NCBI GenBank assembly: GCA_035378985.1
Contig: DAOSUR010000007.1
Span: forward strand, 1-64,000
DNA length: 64,000 nt
Reading direction: 5' to 3'
Origin: Anaerohalosphaeraceae bacterium
GTDB lineage: Bacteria > Planctomycetota > Phycisphaerae > Sedimentisphaerales > Anaerohalosphaeraceae
Shown: positions 41,665 to 50,698 of the stretch, piece after piece
How the letters are laid out: every line of letters begins with the position of its first letter
Numbering within the stretch: the first letter of the stretch is position 1
Notes under the pieces: model-generated
Seen by the model: the letters and a program-made list of their open reading frames with translations, nothing else
Told to the model about the DNA's origin: nothing
The model's database searches: none
Position numbers and translations under genes: made by a program

Positions 41665-42645
41665 CTAAGGAATCTCATCCAGACGCCAGTCGTAGTTAAT
41701 CATTTTGAAGGTCACCGGCGTGGTTTCAAGAAATTGAATTTCTTCGGCGCTTAGATAACGTGCTAAAAAGTTCAGCCAGGCCCGCTGAAGCCCCGGATAG
41801 TCCCGAAACCGCCGGATAGAAGCGTATTCCGATTCCAGAAAGACTGTTCGTTTGGTCTGGAACAGCACGGACAGAGAGACGGTTTGTTCTTCCCGGTTCA
41901 GCGAATACCCCTGCGGACTGAACAGATACCTGCGCACCTGGTCGTCCAGCTGCTGGTCCAGTTTGCTGCCTCGATAGGCCTCATTGCGCTGGCGTCCTCC
42001 GCCCACACTGGCATAAGACAGGACAAAACAAACCCGCGGGTCTTTGGTGCGGGCCAGCAGAAATTCCTGCTCAATCTCTTCCAGGTTGTACTGAAGACCC
42101 TGCACCCAGAAAAAATTCTTTGTCCAGGGGTTGGAGATCTGCATGATGCTGTTGCTGGGATAGCGAATCATATACCATTTCGGCTGAATCGGATAATTGT
42201 CTATAATCAGCTGCAGGGTGCACAGATTGTACACGTTAATCCAGAAGGCCGTTTTGTCGTTCTGACTGAGAGCCATCAGGTGCAGGGGATTGATTTCTTT
42301 CAGCAGCCGCATCGCCGGCAGCAAATCCAGCCGATTTCTCCGCAGGGCGGCGTACTTGACCAGTCCGTTTTCCGTCACATAGGTGGAAAAAATGCGGTCA
42401 CATAGGTCAAAAAATTCCGGAATGCGGCTGTCCGACTGTTCGTCGACGATAGAAGAATGATTGCCTGTCCCATTTCCGTTTTCCGACGGGCTGTTCGGTT
42501 CGGCGGAAGGTGGGCTCTGTTTTTCAGACGGGTTAGGCGGGGAATTCGGTTCGTTGGTTTTTTCCTGCCCGAACACAGACGACCCAAACGTCAGAAGGAC
42601 GGCAGGCAAAAAAAGCATAAAAAGACAAAAACGTGTCTTGTTCAT
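41665..42645 (-). CDS. DUF547 exported protein
   Basis: Product of 326 residues. Signal peptide NKTRFCLFMLFLPAVLLTFG, then a low-complexity Pro/Ser/Asn/Glu linker (about 28-70), then the DUF547 domain with KTAFWINVYNLCTLQL and DPRVCFVLSYASVGGG. The usual Cys-Ala-Ser-x-Gly-Cys-Pro of DUF547 reads YASVGGG here, so both cysteines expected of a papain-like site are absent and activity is doubtful. Start 42645 gives the best signal peptide; 42660 is possible. Confidence 0.82.
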   Translation of the reverse strand: MNKTRFCLFMLFLPAVLLTFGSSVFGQEKTNEPNSPPNPSEKQSPPSAEPNSPSENGNGTGNHSSIVDEQSDSRIPEFFDLCDRIFSTYVTENGLVKYAALRRNRLDLLPAMRLLKEINPLHLMALSQNDKTAFWINVYNLCTLQLIIDNYPIQPKWYMIRYPSNSIMQISNPWTKNFFWVQGLQYNLEEIEQEFLLARTKDPRVCFVLSYASVGGGRQRNEAYRGSKLDQQLDDQVRRYLFSPQGYSLNREEQTVSLSVLFQTKRTVFLESEYASIRRFRDYPGLQRAWLNFLARYLSAEEIQFLETTPVTFKMINYDWRLDEIP

Positions 42646-42673
42646 CGGCTTAATACCCATTCTTTCTATTAGC

Positions 42674-42701
42674 AATATACGTCTTGGAACCGTTCTTTCA
42701 A
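42674..42701 (-). promoter_or_regulatory. Promoter of the DUF547 gene
   Basis: On the minus strand TTGAAA (42696-42701), 16-base spacer, TATATT (42674-42679). It lies 14-29 bases before the candidate start codons. Confidence 0.6.
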
Positions 42702-42841
42702 TTTTTTCCTGAGAAGAATCAATGATTTCGACTCGTTTACTTTGTCGGTTAAAAAACCCTTCTGTTTGAGGTGCTTTCCCGTCTTTTTCATTATCGGACT
42801 GGAAAAACTTCGAAATTGGACCTCTCCTGTGGCTTAAATCC

Positions 42842-42870
42842 TTGACAGAACAGCTTCGGCGGGCTATCCT
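42842..42870 (+). promoter_or_regulatory. Promoter of the exported hypothetical at 42928
   Basis: TTGACA (42842-42847), 17-base spacer, TATCCT (42865-42870), 57 bases before the start codon. A second -10-like TATATT lies at 42893. Confidence 0.5.
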
Positions 42871-42927
42871 TTGCGTACTCTCGTATATTGTGGATACAGT
42901 AAATTCGTTTTCTGAAGGTGCAAGCCG

Positions 42928-44070
42928 ATGAAAAGGGTCTTTTTCTTTCTGACCGCAGGGGTGTTTGCTTCATTCGCACAGGCCGTCGTTCCCACAGAGG
43001 CCGTTACGGCCGTACGAACCAAAGCCGAGTCCGCAACAGCCATCTCCGAACAAGACAAAGCCGAAATCGACAAGTTCATTTTGGCTGCCTTAAACGAGAT
43101 GTTTCTGGCCGAGCAATCCGAAGAAATGGCCAAAACACGCCGGCAGATTGTGGAGCAGAAAGGCACAAAAGACTTAAGTTTGTATGCCACCGCTTATGTA
43201 ACCATTCTTCGCGATCGTCTTCGGACCCTGGCCCAAACCTCTTTGGAGCGAATTGACGACTCGGCGCGCCGTCGGCTGGTCCGTCTCAATTTGGCTATTT
43301 TAATTGCCGAGCTGCGTAGTTTGCTTCTGACGGAATTCGGCGTTCTCTGGTCGCAGGATGAAGATGCTGTAGTACGCTACTGGGCGGTTAAGTCTTTGAC
43401 GGATCCGGAAATCGCCAAACAGCTGAATTCGGAGACAACCGCCGATCCCGAGGTGACCCAGAAGATTTTTGAGACACTCCGGTCGCTGATTCAAAAGGAG
43501 CCGCTGCCGGAGATTCTGGCGCTGACGGCCGGCTTTGCAGCGGCTTGGCAGGATGCCCGTTCCGGGGAACTGCTTGAGCAGCTGACGGCTCGGCGGCTGA
43601 ATGACTATACGAAGTGTCAGGAAAAAAGTGCCTGGCTGGATGGACGCATTCTGACTGCCCTGACGGAGAAGTATGTGTCGGCAAAAGTGCCGGAGGAGAA
43701 AACCGCCGCCGGCCGGCGTTTTGTACTTTTGCTGAGCGCTGTCATGCAGCGATGGCTCCAGAATGAGGCCGCCGGCGGAAAAAATCTTTCGGAAGAGGCC
43801 CGCACCCAGCTGATTACGGTGATGGCGGAGACGGAAGACCGTCTGCTGCCGAAGCTGGAGATTTCGACTCCCGGTATTCGCCGGGCTTTTGAACGAACCG
43901 GAGGATTGCAGGCGGTTTATGAGGAGCTGATGGGAACGGTCAGCCGTCGCGGAACGCTGCCGACGCGGCTGGGAATTGATTTCGGGCGGGATGCAGACGG
44001 TCGGCCTCTGACGGTTCCTCCGACGCTGCCGAACTGCTTTGCGTCGCCGGCCGCTTCTTCCGCCGGGTAG
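42928..44070 (+). CDS. Exported all-helical protein, unknown
   Basis: Product of 380 residues with a clear signal peptide (MKRVFFFLTAGVFASFAQA). The mature part is almost all helix, with HEAT-like blocks such as EDAVVRYWAVKSLTDPEIA, and no enzyme motif. A short Pro/Ala/Ser tail ends the protein. GAAGGTG precedes the ATG. It lies 51 bases before the peptide transporter operon, but no functional link is evident. Confidence 0.7.
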   Translation: MKRVFFFLTAGVFASFAQAVVPTEAVTAVRTKAESATAISEQDKAEIDKFILAALNEMFLAEQSEEMAKTRRQIVEQKGTKDLSLYATAYVTILRDRLRTLAQTSLERIDDSARRRLVRLNLAILIAELRSLLLTEFGVLWSQDEDAVVRYWAVKSLTDPEIAKQLNSETTADPEVTQKIFETLRSLIQKEPLPEILALTAGFAAAWQDARSGELLEQLTARRLNDYTKCQEKSAWLDGRILTALTEKYVSAKVPEEKTAAGRRFVLLLSAVMQRWLQNEAAGGKNLSEEARTQLITVMAETEDRLLPKLEISTPGIRRAFERTGGLQAVYEELMGTVSRRGTLPTRLGIDFGRDADGRPLTVPPTLPNCFASPAASSAG

Positions 44071-44121
44071 TCGAAATGCATTTCTGTCCTCCTTCCCGAG
44101 AGGCCCCAAAGGAAATGAGCC

Positions 44122-45963
44122 GTGGATCGTTTGAAAACGCAGCCGATAACCGAACCGATTCGCTGGAAACGAAGGGGGATGTTCGGCGTGCTGATTCTGG
44201 GGCTGCTGGCGGCATCCTGCCGGCCCAAAGATTCGTCTTCTCGTTCTGAAATTCTTTTCCAGCAGCGTTCCCGGGCCAAGATTCAAACCCTCGACCCGGC
44301 CCAAATCGGCGATGTGCCCACCGATGAGGTTTCACGCGAATTCTTTGAAACGCTGTATTATTATCATTATCTCAAGCGTCCGTACGAATTGGTGCCGCAG
44401 CTGGCCGCTGCGATGCCGGAGGTTTCCGAAGACGGCTGCACCTATGTCATTCGGATTCGTTCGGATGTTTATTTCCACGATGCTCCCTGCTTTCCGAACG
44501 GCAAAGGCCGCAATGTGACGGCAGAGGATTTTATCTACGCCTGGAAGCGGATCGCCGATGTCAAGACCGCCAGCAAGAACTGGTGGATTTTCGACGGGCG
44601 GATTGTCGGCCTCAATGAATTCCGCGAGTATTCCAAAACCTGTGAAAAAGGGCGGGTGGATTATACCCGGCCGGTGGAGGGGCTGGAGGCGGTCGAGCCG
44701 TATGTCTTGCGGATACGGCTGATTCGTCCGTGGCCGCAGTTGATTTACTGGCTGGCCCACGTGCCGACGGCGCCGATGGCCCGCGAGGCGGTGGAGTATT
44801 ATGGGGATGAGATTCGAAACCACGCCGTCGGCACCGGACCGTTTGTTCTGAAGAAGTGGGTCAAAGGCAGTTATATCGAGGCCGTCCGCAACCCTTCTTA
44901 CCGCCCCGATTTTTACCCGAATGAAGGGATGCCCGAAGACATGGAACAGGGCCTTTTGGCGGATGCGGGTCTGCCGGTGCCCTTTATTGACCGGATTATC
45001 TGGCGCATCATCGAGGAAGACCAGCCCCGCTGGCTGATGTTTATGCGGGGGCGGATTGATATCAATTCCATCCCGAAGGACAATTTTGGACAGGCCGTTG
45101 CCTTCGGCAAGACCCTGACGGAGGAGATGAAGCGAAGGGGGATTCGGCTGCAGACGTTTATTGAGCCGAATGTGTTTTATGTGTCCTTCAATATGAGCGA
45201 CCCGATTCTGGGCAGAAATAAGCCGCTCCGGCTGGCCATCAACTATGCGATAGACCGGGAAAAATTCATTGAGCTGCTGATGAACGGCCGGGGGATTGTC
45301 GCCCATGGATTTATTTCACCGGCGATGGAGGATTATGACCCCAATATCGTGCAGGTTTCCCGTTCTGTTTTTGACCTGGAGAAAGCCCGCACCTGGCTGC
45401 GCGAAGCCGAGCGGATTCACGGCGGCCCGATTCCGCGGCTTCGGCTGGCGGTCGGCGGCACCGATACCACCTATCGCCAAATCGCTCAGTATTTTCAGCG
45501 AAATATTCAGGAAATCGGTCTTCAGGTTCAGATTGAGGTGTTCGACTGGCCGACCTTTTTGGAAAAGATGCGCACCAATCAGCTTCAGCTGATCGGCGGG
45601 ACCGGCTGGATGGCCGATTATCCCGATACGGAAAGTTTTCTGCAGGTGTTTTACGGTCCGAATGCTCCCTGGCCCAACAGCAGCAATTATTCCAGCCCCG
45701 AATTTGACCGGCTGTATGAGCAGATTCGGGTTCTGCCGCCTTCGCCGGAGCGGACCCGCTTGTATCGGCAGGCCGAGCGGCTGGTGATTGAGGATATGCC
45801 TGTGGCCTTTGTGTATCACCGCATCGGGTATATTCTCTATCACGACTGGATCGGAAATTTCAAGCCGAACGCCTATAAAGCCGAATGTATGGGAGGAGGA
45901 TTCGCCAAGTATTATCGAATCGATGCGGACAAGCGTCGTGCCTATTGGAAGCAGTACGAATGA
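44122..45963 (+). CDS. Peptide ABC transporter binding lipoprotein, family 5 (copy 1)
   Basis: Extracellular solute-binding protein of 613 residues. Lipobox LAASC follows a signal starting at a GTG codon with AAAGGA eight bases upstream. The family 5 signature is clear: YVIRIRSDVYFHDAPCF, TAEDFIYAWKRI, VGTGPFVLKKW and RLAINYAIDREKFIELL. Likely ligand: oligopeptides or a similar extended molecule. The next gene encodes a second binding protein of the same build and overlaps by ATGA. Confidence 0.9.
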   Translation: MDRLKTQPITEPIRWKRRGMFGVLILGLLAASCRPKDSSSRSEILFQQRSRAKIQTLDPAQIGDVPTDEVSREFFETLYYYHYLKRPYELVPQLAAAMPEVSEDGCTYVIRIRSDVYFHDAPCFPNGKGRNVTAEDFIYAWKRIADVKTASKNWWIFDGRIVGLNEFREYSKTCEKGRVDYTRPVEGLEAVEPYVLRIRLIRPWPQLIYWLAHVPTAPMAREAVEYYGDEIRNHAVGTGPFVLKKWVKGSYIEAVRNPSYRPDFYPNEGMPEDMEQGLLADAGLPVPFIDRIIWRIIEEDQPRWLMFMRGRIDINSIPKDNFGQAVAFGKTLTEEMKRRGIRLQTFIEPNVFYVSFNMSDPILGRNKPLRLAINYAIDREKFIELLMNGRGIVAHGFISPAMEDYDPNIVQVSRSVFDLEKARTWLREAERIHGGPIPRLRLAVGGTDTTYRQIAQYFQRNIQEIGLQVQIEVFDWPTFLEKMRTNQLQLIGGTGWMADYPDTESFLQVFYGPNAPWPNSSNYSSPEFDRLYEQIRVLPPSPERTRLYRQAERLVIEDMPVAFVYHRIGYILYHDWIGNFKPNAYKAECMGGGFAKYYRIDADKRRAYWKQYE

Positions 45964-47795
45964 AAAAAAGAATCGTTCAAGTTCGTCCGGCTGCCGTGAC
46001 TGTACTGGTCCTGGCCGCCTGTTTGACGGCCGGCTGCCGCAGGAGACCGGATTCCTCCGCTTCGGAACGGATGGTCATCCGGGTGCCGATGTTTTCCAAG
46101 ATTCAGACGCTCGACTGCGGCAACCTGACGGATGTCTATTCCATCGGGGTGGCCTCGCAGATTTACGAATCCCTGTATGAATATCATTACCTCAAGCGTC
46201 CGGTGGAACTGGTGCCCTTGCTGGCCGAAGGGATGCCGGACATCAGTGAGGACCATCTGACCTATACCATCCGCATTCGAAAAGGCATTTTTTATCACGA
46301 CGACCCGTGTTTTCCCGACGGCAAAGGGCGGGAGGTCAAAGCAGGGGACTTTGTCTTTGCCCTCAAACGCATCGCCAACGTCAAATATATGAGTCAGCGG
46401 TGGACCGACTGGAACGGACGCATTGTCGGTCTGGATGAGTTTCGCGAATACACCAAGGGGTTTCGGCGGGAGTCGGATGTGGATTACAGCGCGGAGGTGG
46501 AAGGGCTGCGGGCTCTGGATGATTATACGCTCCAGCTGAAGCTGACCAAGCCCTGGCCCCAGCTGATTTGGTATCTGGCCTCCGCTGTGACGGCCCCGGT
46601 GCCGCGCGAAGCCGTGGATTATTACGGCAAAGACATCCTGTATCATCCCGTCGGCACCGGTCCGTTTCGCCTCAAGGTCTGGGAGCGGGGGTTTTATATC
46701 GAACTGGTTCGCAATGAAAAATGGCACGGCGGAACCTATCCGACGGAGGGTGAGCCGTCCGATTGGGAGAACGGCTATCTGGAGGACGCCGGCAAGCCGC
46801 TTCCGTTTGCGGATGCGATTGTGTACCGCATCATTGAAGAGTTTCAGCCCGCCTGGCTGATGTTTCTTCGCGGCGATTTGGACATTATGCAGATTTTTAA
46901 GGACAACTTCGCTCAGGCCGTGAACCCGGATACCCTGACGGCGACCCCCGCAATGGCCGAACGCGATATTCGGCTGCTCGTTTTTGACGACCCATCGGTT
47001 TTCTGGATCGGTTTCAATATGCAGGACCCTGTTCTGGGCCGGAATAAGCCGCTCCGGAAGGCCGTCAGCCGGGCGATTGACCGCCAGGCCGCCATTCGCC
47101 TGTTTTTCAACGGCGTGCACAAGGTCGCACACGGCTATCTGCCGCCGGGGCTGGAGGAATATGACCCCAATATTGTCCATACCGATTATGCCAAATATGA
47201 CCCCGCGGAAGCCCGTGCGCTGCTTCGGGAAGCGCAGCGGATTCACGGCGGGCCCATTCCTCCGCTGACCATCGCTATTCCGGGTACGTCGAATCTGGAC
47301 CGTCAGATTGGGCAGTTTCTGCAGAAATATCTGGCGGATGTCGGCCTGCAGCTTCGCGTGGATTATATGGACTGGCCGACCTATCTGGACGGGCTGAACA
47401 AGGGCAAACTTCAGATTTTCTTCAGCGGGGCCAGTCCGAGCATTCCAGACTCCCTCGATATGCTGATGGGATTCTGCTCCTGGAACTGGGGCTACGGCGG
47501 CAACCATTTCTTTTATTCCAATCCGGAATTTGACGCCCTGTACCGGCAGGCTGAGCCGATGTTCCCTGGGCCGGAACGAACCCGCCTGTGCCGTCAGATG
47601 GAGCGGATTATGCTCGAAGACTATCCGGCTGTTTTTCTGAATCACTGCGTTGCGATTGCAATTATTCACGGCTGGTACAAAAACGCCAAGCCCCATGAGT
47701 TTTCCTATAATACCGCCAAGTACAGAAGGATTGACCTGGACAAGCGAAACCGGTATAAAGAACTCCTGAACGAGCTCAAAAAGAAACCCAAATGA
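45960..47795 (+). CDS. Peptide ABC transporter binding lipoprotein, family 5 (copy 2)
   Basis: Second binding protein of 611 residues, lipobox LTAGC, coupled to copy 1 by ATGA. It shares the same blocks (YTIRIRKGIFYHDDPCFPDGKG, VGTGPFRLKVWERG, PLRKAVSRAIDRQAAIRLF) but differs through the ligand-binding core. Tandem duplication with divergence is the simplest explanation, giving one membrane complex two ligand ranges. It overlaps the permease gene by ATGA. Confidence 0.9.
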   Translation: MKKRIVQVRPAAVTVLVLAACLTAGCRRRPDSSASERMVIRVPMFSKIQTLDCGNLTDVYSIGVASQIYESLYEYHYLKRPVELVPLLAEGMPDISEDHLTYTIRIRKGIFYHDDPCFPDGKGREVKAGDFVFALKRIANVKYMSQRWTDWNGRIVGLDEFREYTKGFRRESDVDYSAEVEGLRALDDYTLQLKLTKPWPQLIWYLASAVTAPVPREAVDYYGKDILYHPVGTGPFRLKVWERGFYIELVRNEKWHGGTYPTEGEPSDWENGYLEDAGKPLPFADAIVYRIIEEFQPAWLMFLRGDLDIMQIFKDNFAQAVNPDTLTATPAMAERDIRLLVFDDPSVFWIGFNMQDPVLGRNKPLRKAVSRAIDRQAAIRLFFNGVHKVAHGYLPPGLEEYDPNIVHTDYAKYDPAEARALLREAQRIHGGPIPPLTIAIPGTSNLDRQIGQFLQKYLADVGLQLRVDYMDWPTYLDGLNKGKLQIFFSGASPSIPDSLDMLMGFCSWNWGYGGNHFFYSNPEFDALYRQAEPMFPGPERTRLCRQMERIMLEDYPAVFLNHCVAIAIIHGWYKNAKPHEFSYNTAKYRRIDLDKRNRYKELLNELKKKPK

Positions 47796-48730
47796 CTGTC
47801 TATATCATTCGAAGACTGCTTTATACGATTCCGATTGTCGTCGGCGTGCTGTTGCTGACGTTTTTTCTCTTTTCCGTTGTCGGCGGAGATATTTCCCAGC
47901 AGATTGCCGGCAAAAATGCCGATGCGGAAACCATCGCGGAAATCCGCCACGAGTACGGGTTCGATAAGCCGCTTTTCTGGTCGCTGGACAGTCAGTTTAT
48001 TGACCATTTCCGCAAGGCCCTGACGTTCAATTTCGGACGGGCCCTGGACCGAGAAAAAATCAGCGACAAAATCCTCCGGGGCGTCGGCCCGTCTCTGTCT
48101 TTGACGGTTCCGATGTTTCTGGGGACGCTGGTCCTGTCGATTTCGCTGGCCCTGATGGTGGCGTTCGTCCGGGGCAGCTGGCTGGATGTGGCGGCGGTGG
48201 TGCTCTGCGTAGCCGGAATGAGCATCCCGTATCTGAGTTTTATCATCTACGGCCAGTATATCTTCGCCTACAAACTGGGGATGTTTCCGATTATGTATAT
48301 GCCCGAAGAGTCCCTTCTGACCAGTCTGACGCTGCCGGTGCTGATCGGCATCGCCGCCGGTCTGGGCGGCAATCTTCGGTTTTACCGCACGATTGTGCTG
48401 GATGAAATGCGAAGCGATTATGTGCGGACGGCCTTTGCCAAAGGGCTTTCCACCTCCAAAGTCCTTTTCAAGCACGTGCTCAAGAACGCCCTGATTCCGA
48501 TTATTACCAGTGTAGTTCTGTCGATTCCCTATCTGTTTTTGGGTTCTCTTCTGCTGGAGCGGTTTTTCGGAATCCCGGGTTTGGGTTCACTAATGATTGA
48601 GGCGATTGCCTCCCGCGATTTCTTTATTATCAATGCGATGACGTTTATCTTTTCGCTGCTGATTGTGGTCTTTACCTTATTGACGGACATCTGCTATGCC
48701 TGGGCCGACCCGCGAATCAAACTCGAATAA
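47792..48730 (+). CDS. Peptide ABC transporter permease, DppB/OppB type
   Basis: Inner-membrane permease of 312 residues with six hydrophobic helices. The N-terminal YIIRRLLYTIPIVVGVLLLTFFLF and the coupling-helix region DYVRTAFAKGLSTSKVLFKHVLKNALIPIIT (EAA loop) are characteristic of DppB. Its 3' end overlaps the second permease gene by 35 bases, in another frame. Confidence 0.93.
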   Translation: MTVYIIRRLLYTIPIVVGVLLLTFFLFSVVGGDISQQIAGKNADAETIAEIRHEYGFDKPLFWSLDSQFIDHFRKALTFNFGRALDREKISDKILRGVGPSLSLTVPMFLGTLVLSISLALMVAFVRGSWLDVAAVVLCVAGMSIPYLSFIIYGQYIFAYKLGMFPIMYMPEESLLTSLTLPVLIGIAAGLGGNLRFYRTIVLDEMRSDYVRTAFAKGLSTSKVLFKHVLKNALIPIITSVVLSIPYLFLGSLLLERFFGIPGLGSLMIEAIASRDFFIINAMTFIFSLLIVVFTLLTDICYAWADPRIKLE

Positions 48731-49706
48731 TTCGTCCTTTCAGCCGGGGACTGAAGAGCATATCCCGCCGGGCCGCTCTTTGTGGGCGGATGGGATTCGC
48801 CGTCTCCGCAAGCAGCGGCTGGCCGTCGTCTGTTTTTGGATTATTGTCTTCTATTTCGGGCTGGCTGTCTTTGAATGGATTGCGGAGGCGTGCAAGTGGG
48901 AAAGCCCGGCGTTTATTCGCTGGAATGAGATTGTCGGCCCATCCTATCAGAAGCCGATGGTTCCGTATGAGTGGACGACGGCGGACGGCAAAACCGAAAT
49001 CCGCCGCGAATGGATGGGGACGGATTTTATGGGCCGCTCGACCTTCCGCCGAACGCTGTATGGGGCCAAGACCTCCATTACAGTGGCCCTTTTTGCATCG
49101 CTGATTAGTCTGGCCATCGGCGTGCCGCTGGGGGCCGCCGCCGGCTATTTTCGCGGCCGGCTGGATGAACTGATTATCTGGCTGATTTCCACCCTCAGCA
49201 CGATTCCCTATCTGCTTTTGCTGATGGCCTTTGCCGTGGTGCTGCGGGATAAGACCGTTTTCGGACTGGAGCTGCGGGGCATTACGAGTGTCTATCTGGC
49301 GATGGGGCTGACGTCCTGGGTGGGCATCTGCCGGCTGATCCGCGGAGAGTTTATCAAACGCAAGGAGAGTGAATATGTCCTGGCGGCCCGCGCGACCGGC
49401 TGTTCCAATGCCCGCATTATCTTTTCCCATCTGCTGCCGAATGTATTTCACATTATTATCATCGACTTGTCGCTTCGGTTTGTCCATTTCATCCATGCCG
49501 AGGTGATTTTGAGTTTTCTGGGACTGGGCGAGACTGACAAACCCAGCTGGGGCGCGATGATTGATGCGGCCCGGGCGGAACTGGCCCGCGATGTCTGGTG
49601 GGAGATGACCGCCGCCACGATTGCCATCTTCCTGCTGTCGCTGGCCCTGAATCTCTTTGGCGATGCCCTGCGCGACTGCCTGGACCCCAAATTGAGGGTG
49701 GATTAA
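48696..49706 (+). CDS. Peptide ABC transporter permease, DppC/OppC type
   Basis: Second permease of 336 residues. A longer first periplasmic loop after helix 1 holds EWMGTDFMGRSTFRRTLYGAKTS, as in DppC. The EAA loop reads EYVLAARATGCSNARIIFSHLLPN. Start 48696 lies within the preceding gene. The first 30 residues are polar and may be a cytoplasmic tail. Confidence 0.93.
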   Translation: MPGPTRESNSNNSSFQPGTEEHIPPGRSLWADGIRRLRKQRLAVVCFWIIVFYFGLAVFEWIAEACKWESPAFIRWNEIVGPSYQKPMVPYEWTTADGKTEIRREWMGTDFMGRSTFRRTLYGAKTSITVALFASLISLAIGVPLGAAAGYFRGRLDELIIWLISTLSTIPYLLLLMAFAVVLRDKTVFGLELRGITSVYLAMGLTSWVGICRLIRGEFIKRKESEYVLAARATGCSNARIIFSHLLPNVFHIIIIDLSLRFVHFIHAEVILSFLGLGETDKPSWGAMIDAARAELARDVWWEMTAATIAIFLLSLALNLFGDALRDCLDPKLRVD

Positions 49707-49707
49707 A

Positions 49708-50694
49708 ATGACGGATACGCTTTTGTCCATTCAGAATCTTTCGACGCACTTTTCCACAGAGCAGGGGCTGGCCCGGGCCGTTCAGGAGGTCAGTTTCGAT
49801 ATCCCGCGCGGACAGACCGTGGCTCTGGTCGGCGAAAGCGGCTGCGGAAAAAGCGTTACGGCCCTGTCGATTCTGCGGCTGGTGCCCCAGCCGCCCGGAC
49901 GGATCGTTTCCGGACGGATTCTTCTGGAACACCGCGATTTGCTTTCCCTGACGGAGTCTCAGATGCGGCGCATCCGCGGCAATGAGATTGCGATGATTTT
50001 TCAGGAGCCGATGACCAGTCTGAATCCGGTTTTTACCATCGGCAGCCAGATTGTCGAGGCCATTCGGCTTCACCAGAAAAAAACCGCCCGTCAGGCCCGT
50101 CAGGCAGCGGTCGACATGCTGGCCAGGGTGGGCATTGCCGACCCGCAGCGGCGGTTTGATGAATATCCGCATCAGCTCAGCGGCGGGATGCGGCAGCGCG
50201 TGATGATTGCGATGGCGCTGTCCTGCATGCCCAAGCTTCTGATTGCCGACGAGCCCACGACGGCCCTGGATGTGACGATTCAGGCCCAGATTCTCGACCT
50301 GCTCCGGCATCTGCGGCAGCAGCAGAAGATGAGTATTCTGCTGATTACCCACGATTTGGGGGTGGTGGCGGAAAATGCCGATTCGGTTGTAGTGATGTAT
50401 GCGTCGCGGGTTGTGGAGTCGGCGCCGGTCGAGCCGCTGTTTGACAAGCCGCTGCATCCCTATACACGGGGACTGCTTCGCTCGCTGCCGCGGCTGAATG
50501 AACGGCGCGACCGTCTGGAGGTCATCCCCGGAACCGTTCCCAATCCGGTGGATTTTCCCTCCGGCTGCAAGTTTCATCCCCGCTGTTCCATCGGATGTCG
50601 AGACAAGCGATGCCGGACCGAGGAGCCGCCCCTGAAGGAAGTGATGCCGGGACGCCGGGTGGCCTGCTGGTATGCGGAAGGATACGGAGGATAA
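49708..50694 (+). CDS. Peptide ABC transporter ATPase, DppD/OppD type
   Basis: ABC ATPase of 328 residues. Walker A GESGCGKS, Q-loop MIFQEPMTSLNP, signature LSGGMRQR, Walker B LLIADEPTTALD and the switch His ITHDLGV are all intact. The C-terminal oligopeptide-type extension has the Cys cluster CKFHPRCSIGCRDKRC, probably holding an iron-sulfur cluster, as in other DppD proteins. It follows dppC by one base. Confidence 0.94.
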   Translation: MTDTLLSIQNLSTHFSTEQGLARAVQEVSFDIPRGQTVALVGESGCGKSVTALSILRLVPQPPGRIVSGRILLEHRDLLSLTESQMRRIRGNEIAMIFQEPMTSLNPVFTIGSQIVEAIRLHQKKTARQARQAAVDMLARVGIADPQRRFDEYPHQLSGGMRQRVMIAMALSCMPKLLIADEPTTALDVTIQAQILDLLRHLRQQQKMSILLITHDLGVVAENADSVVVMYASRVVESAPVEPLFDKPLHPYTRGLLRSLPRLNERRDRLEVIPGTVPNPVDFPSGCKFHPRCSIGCRDKRCRTEEPPLKEVMPGRRVACWYAEGYGG

Positions 50695-50698
50695 ACGG

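Noticed and set aside
45942..47696. 584-codon minus-strand frame opposite the second peptide-binding protein
   Set aside because: A consequence of high third-position G/C in the true gene; no motifs, and the opposite frame has a complete family-5 signature.
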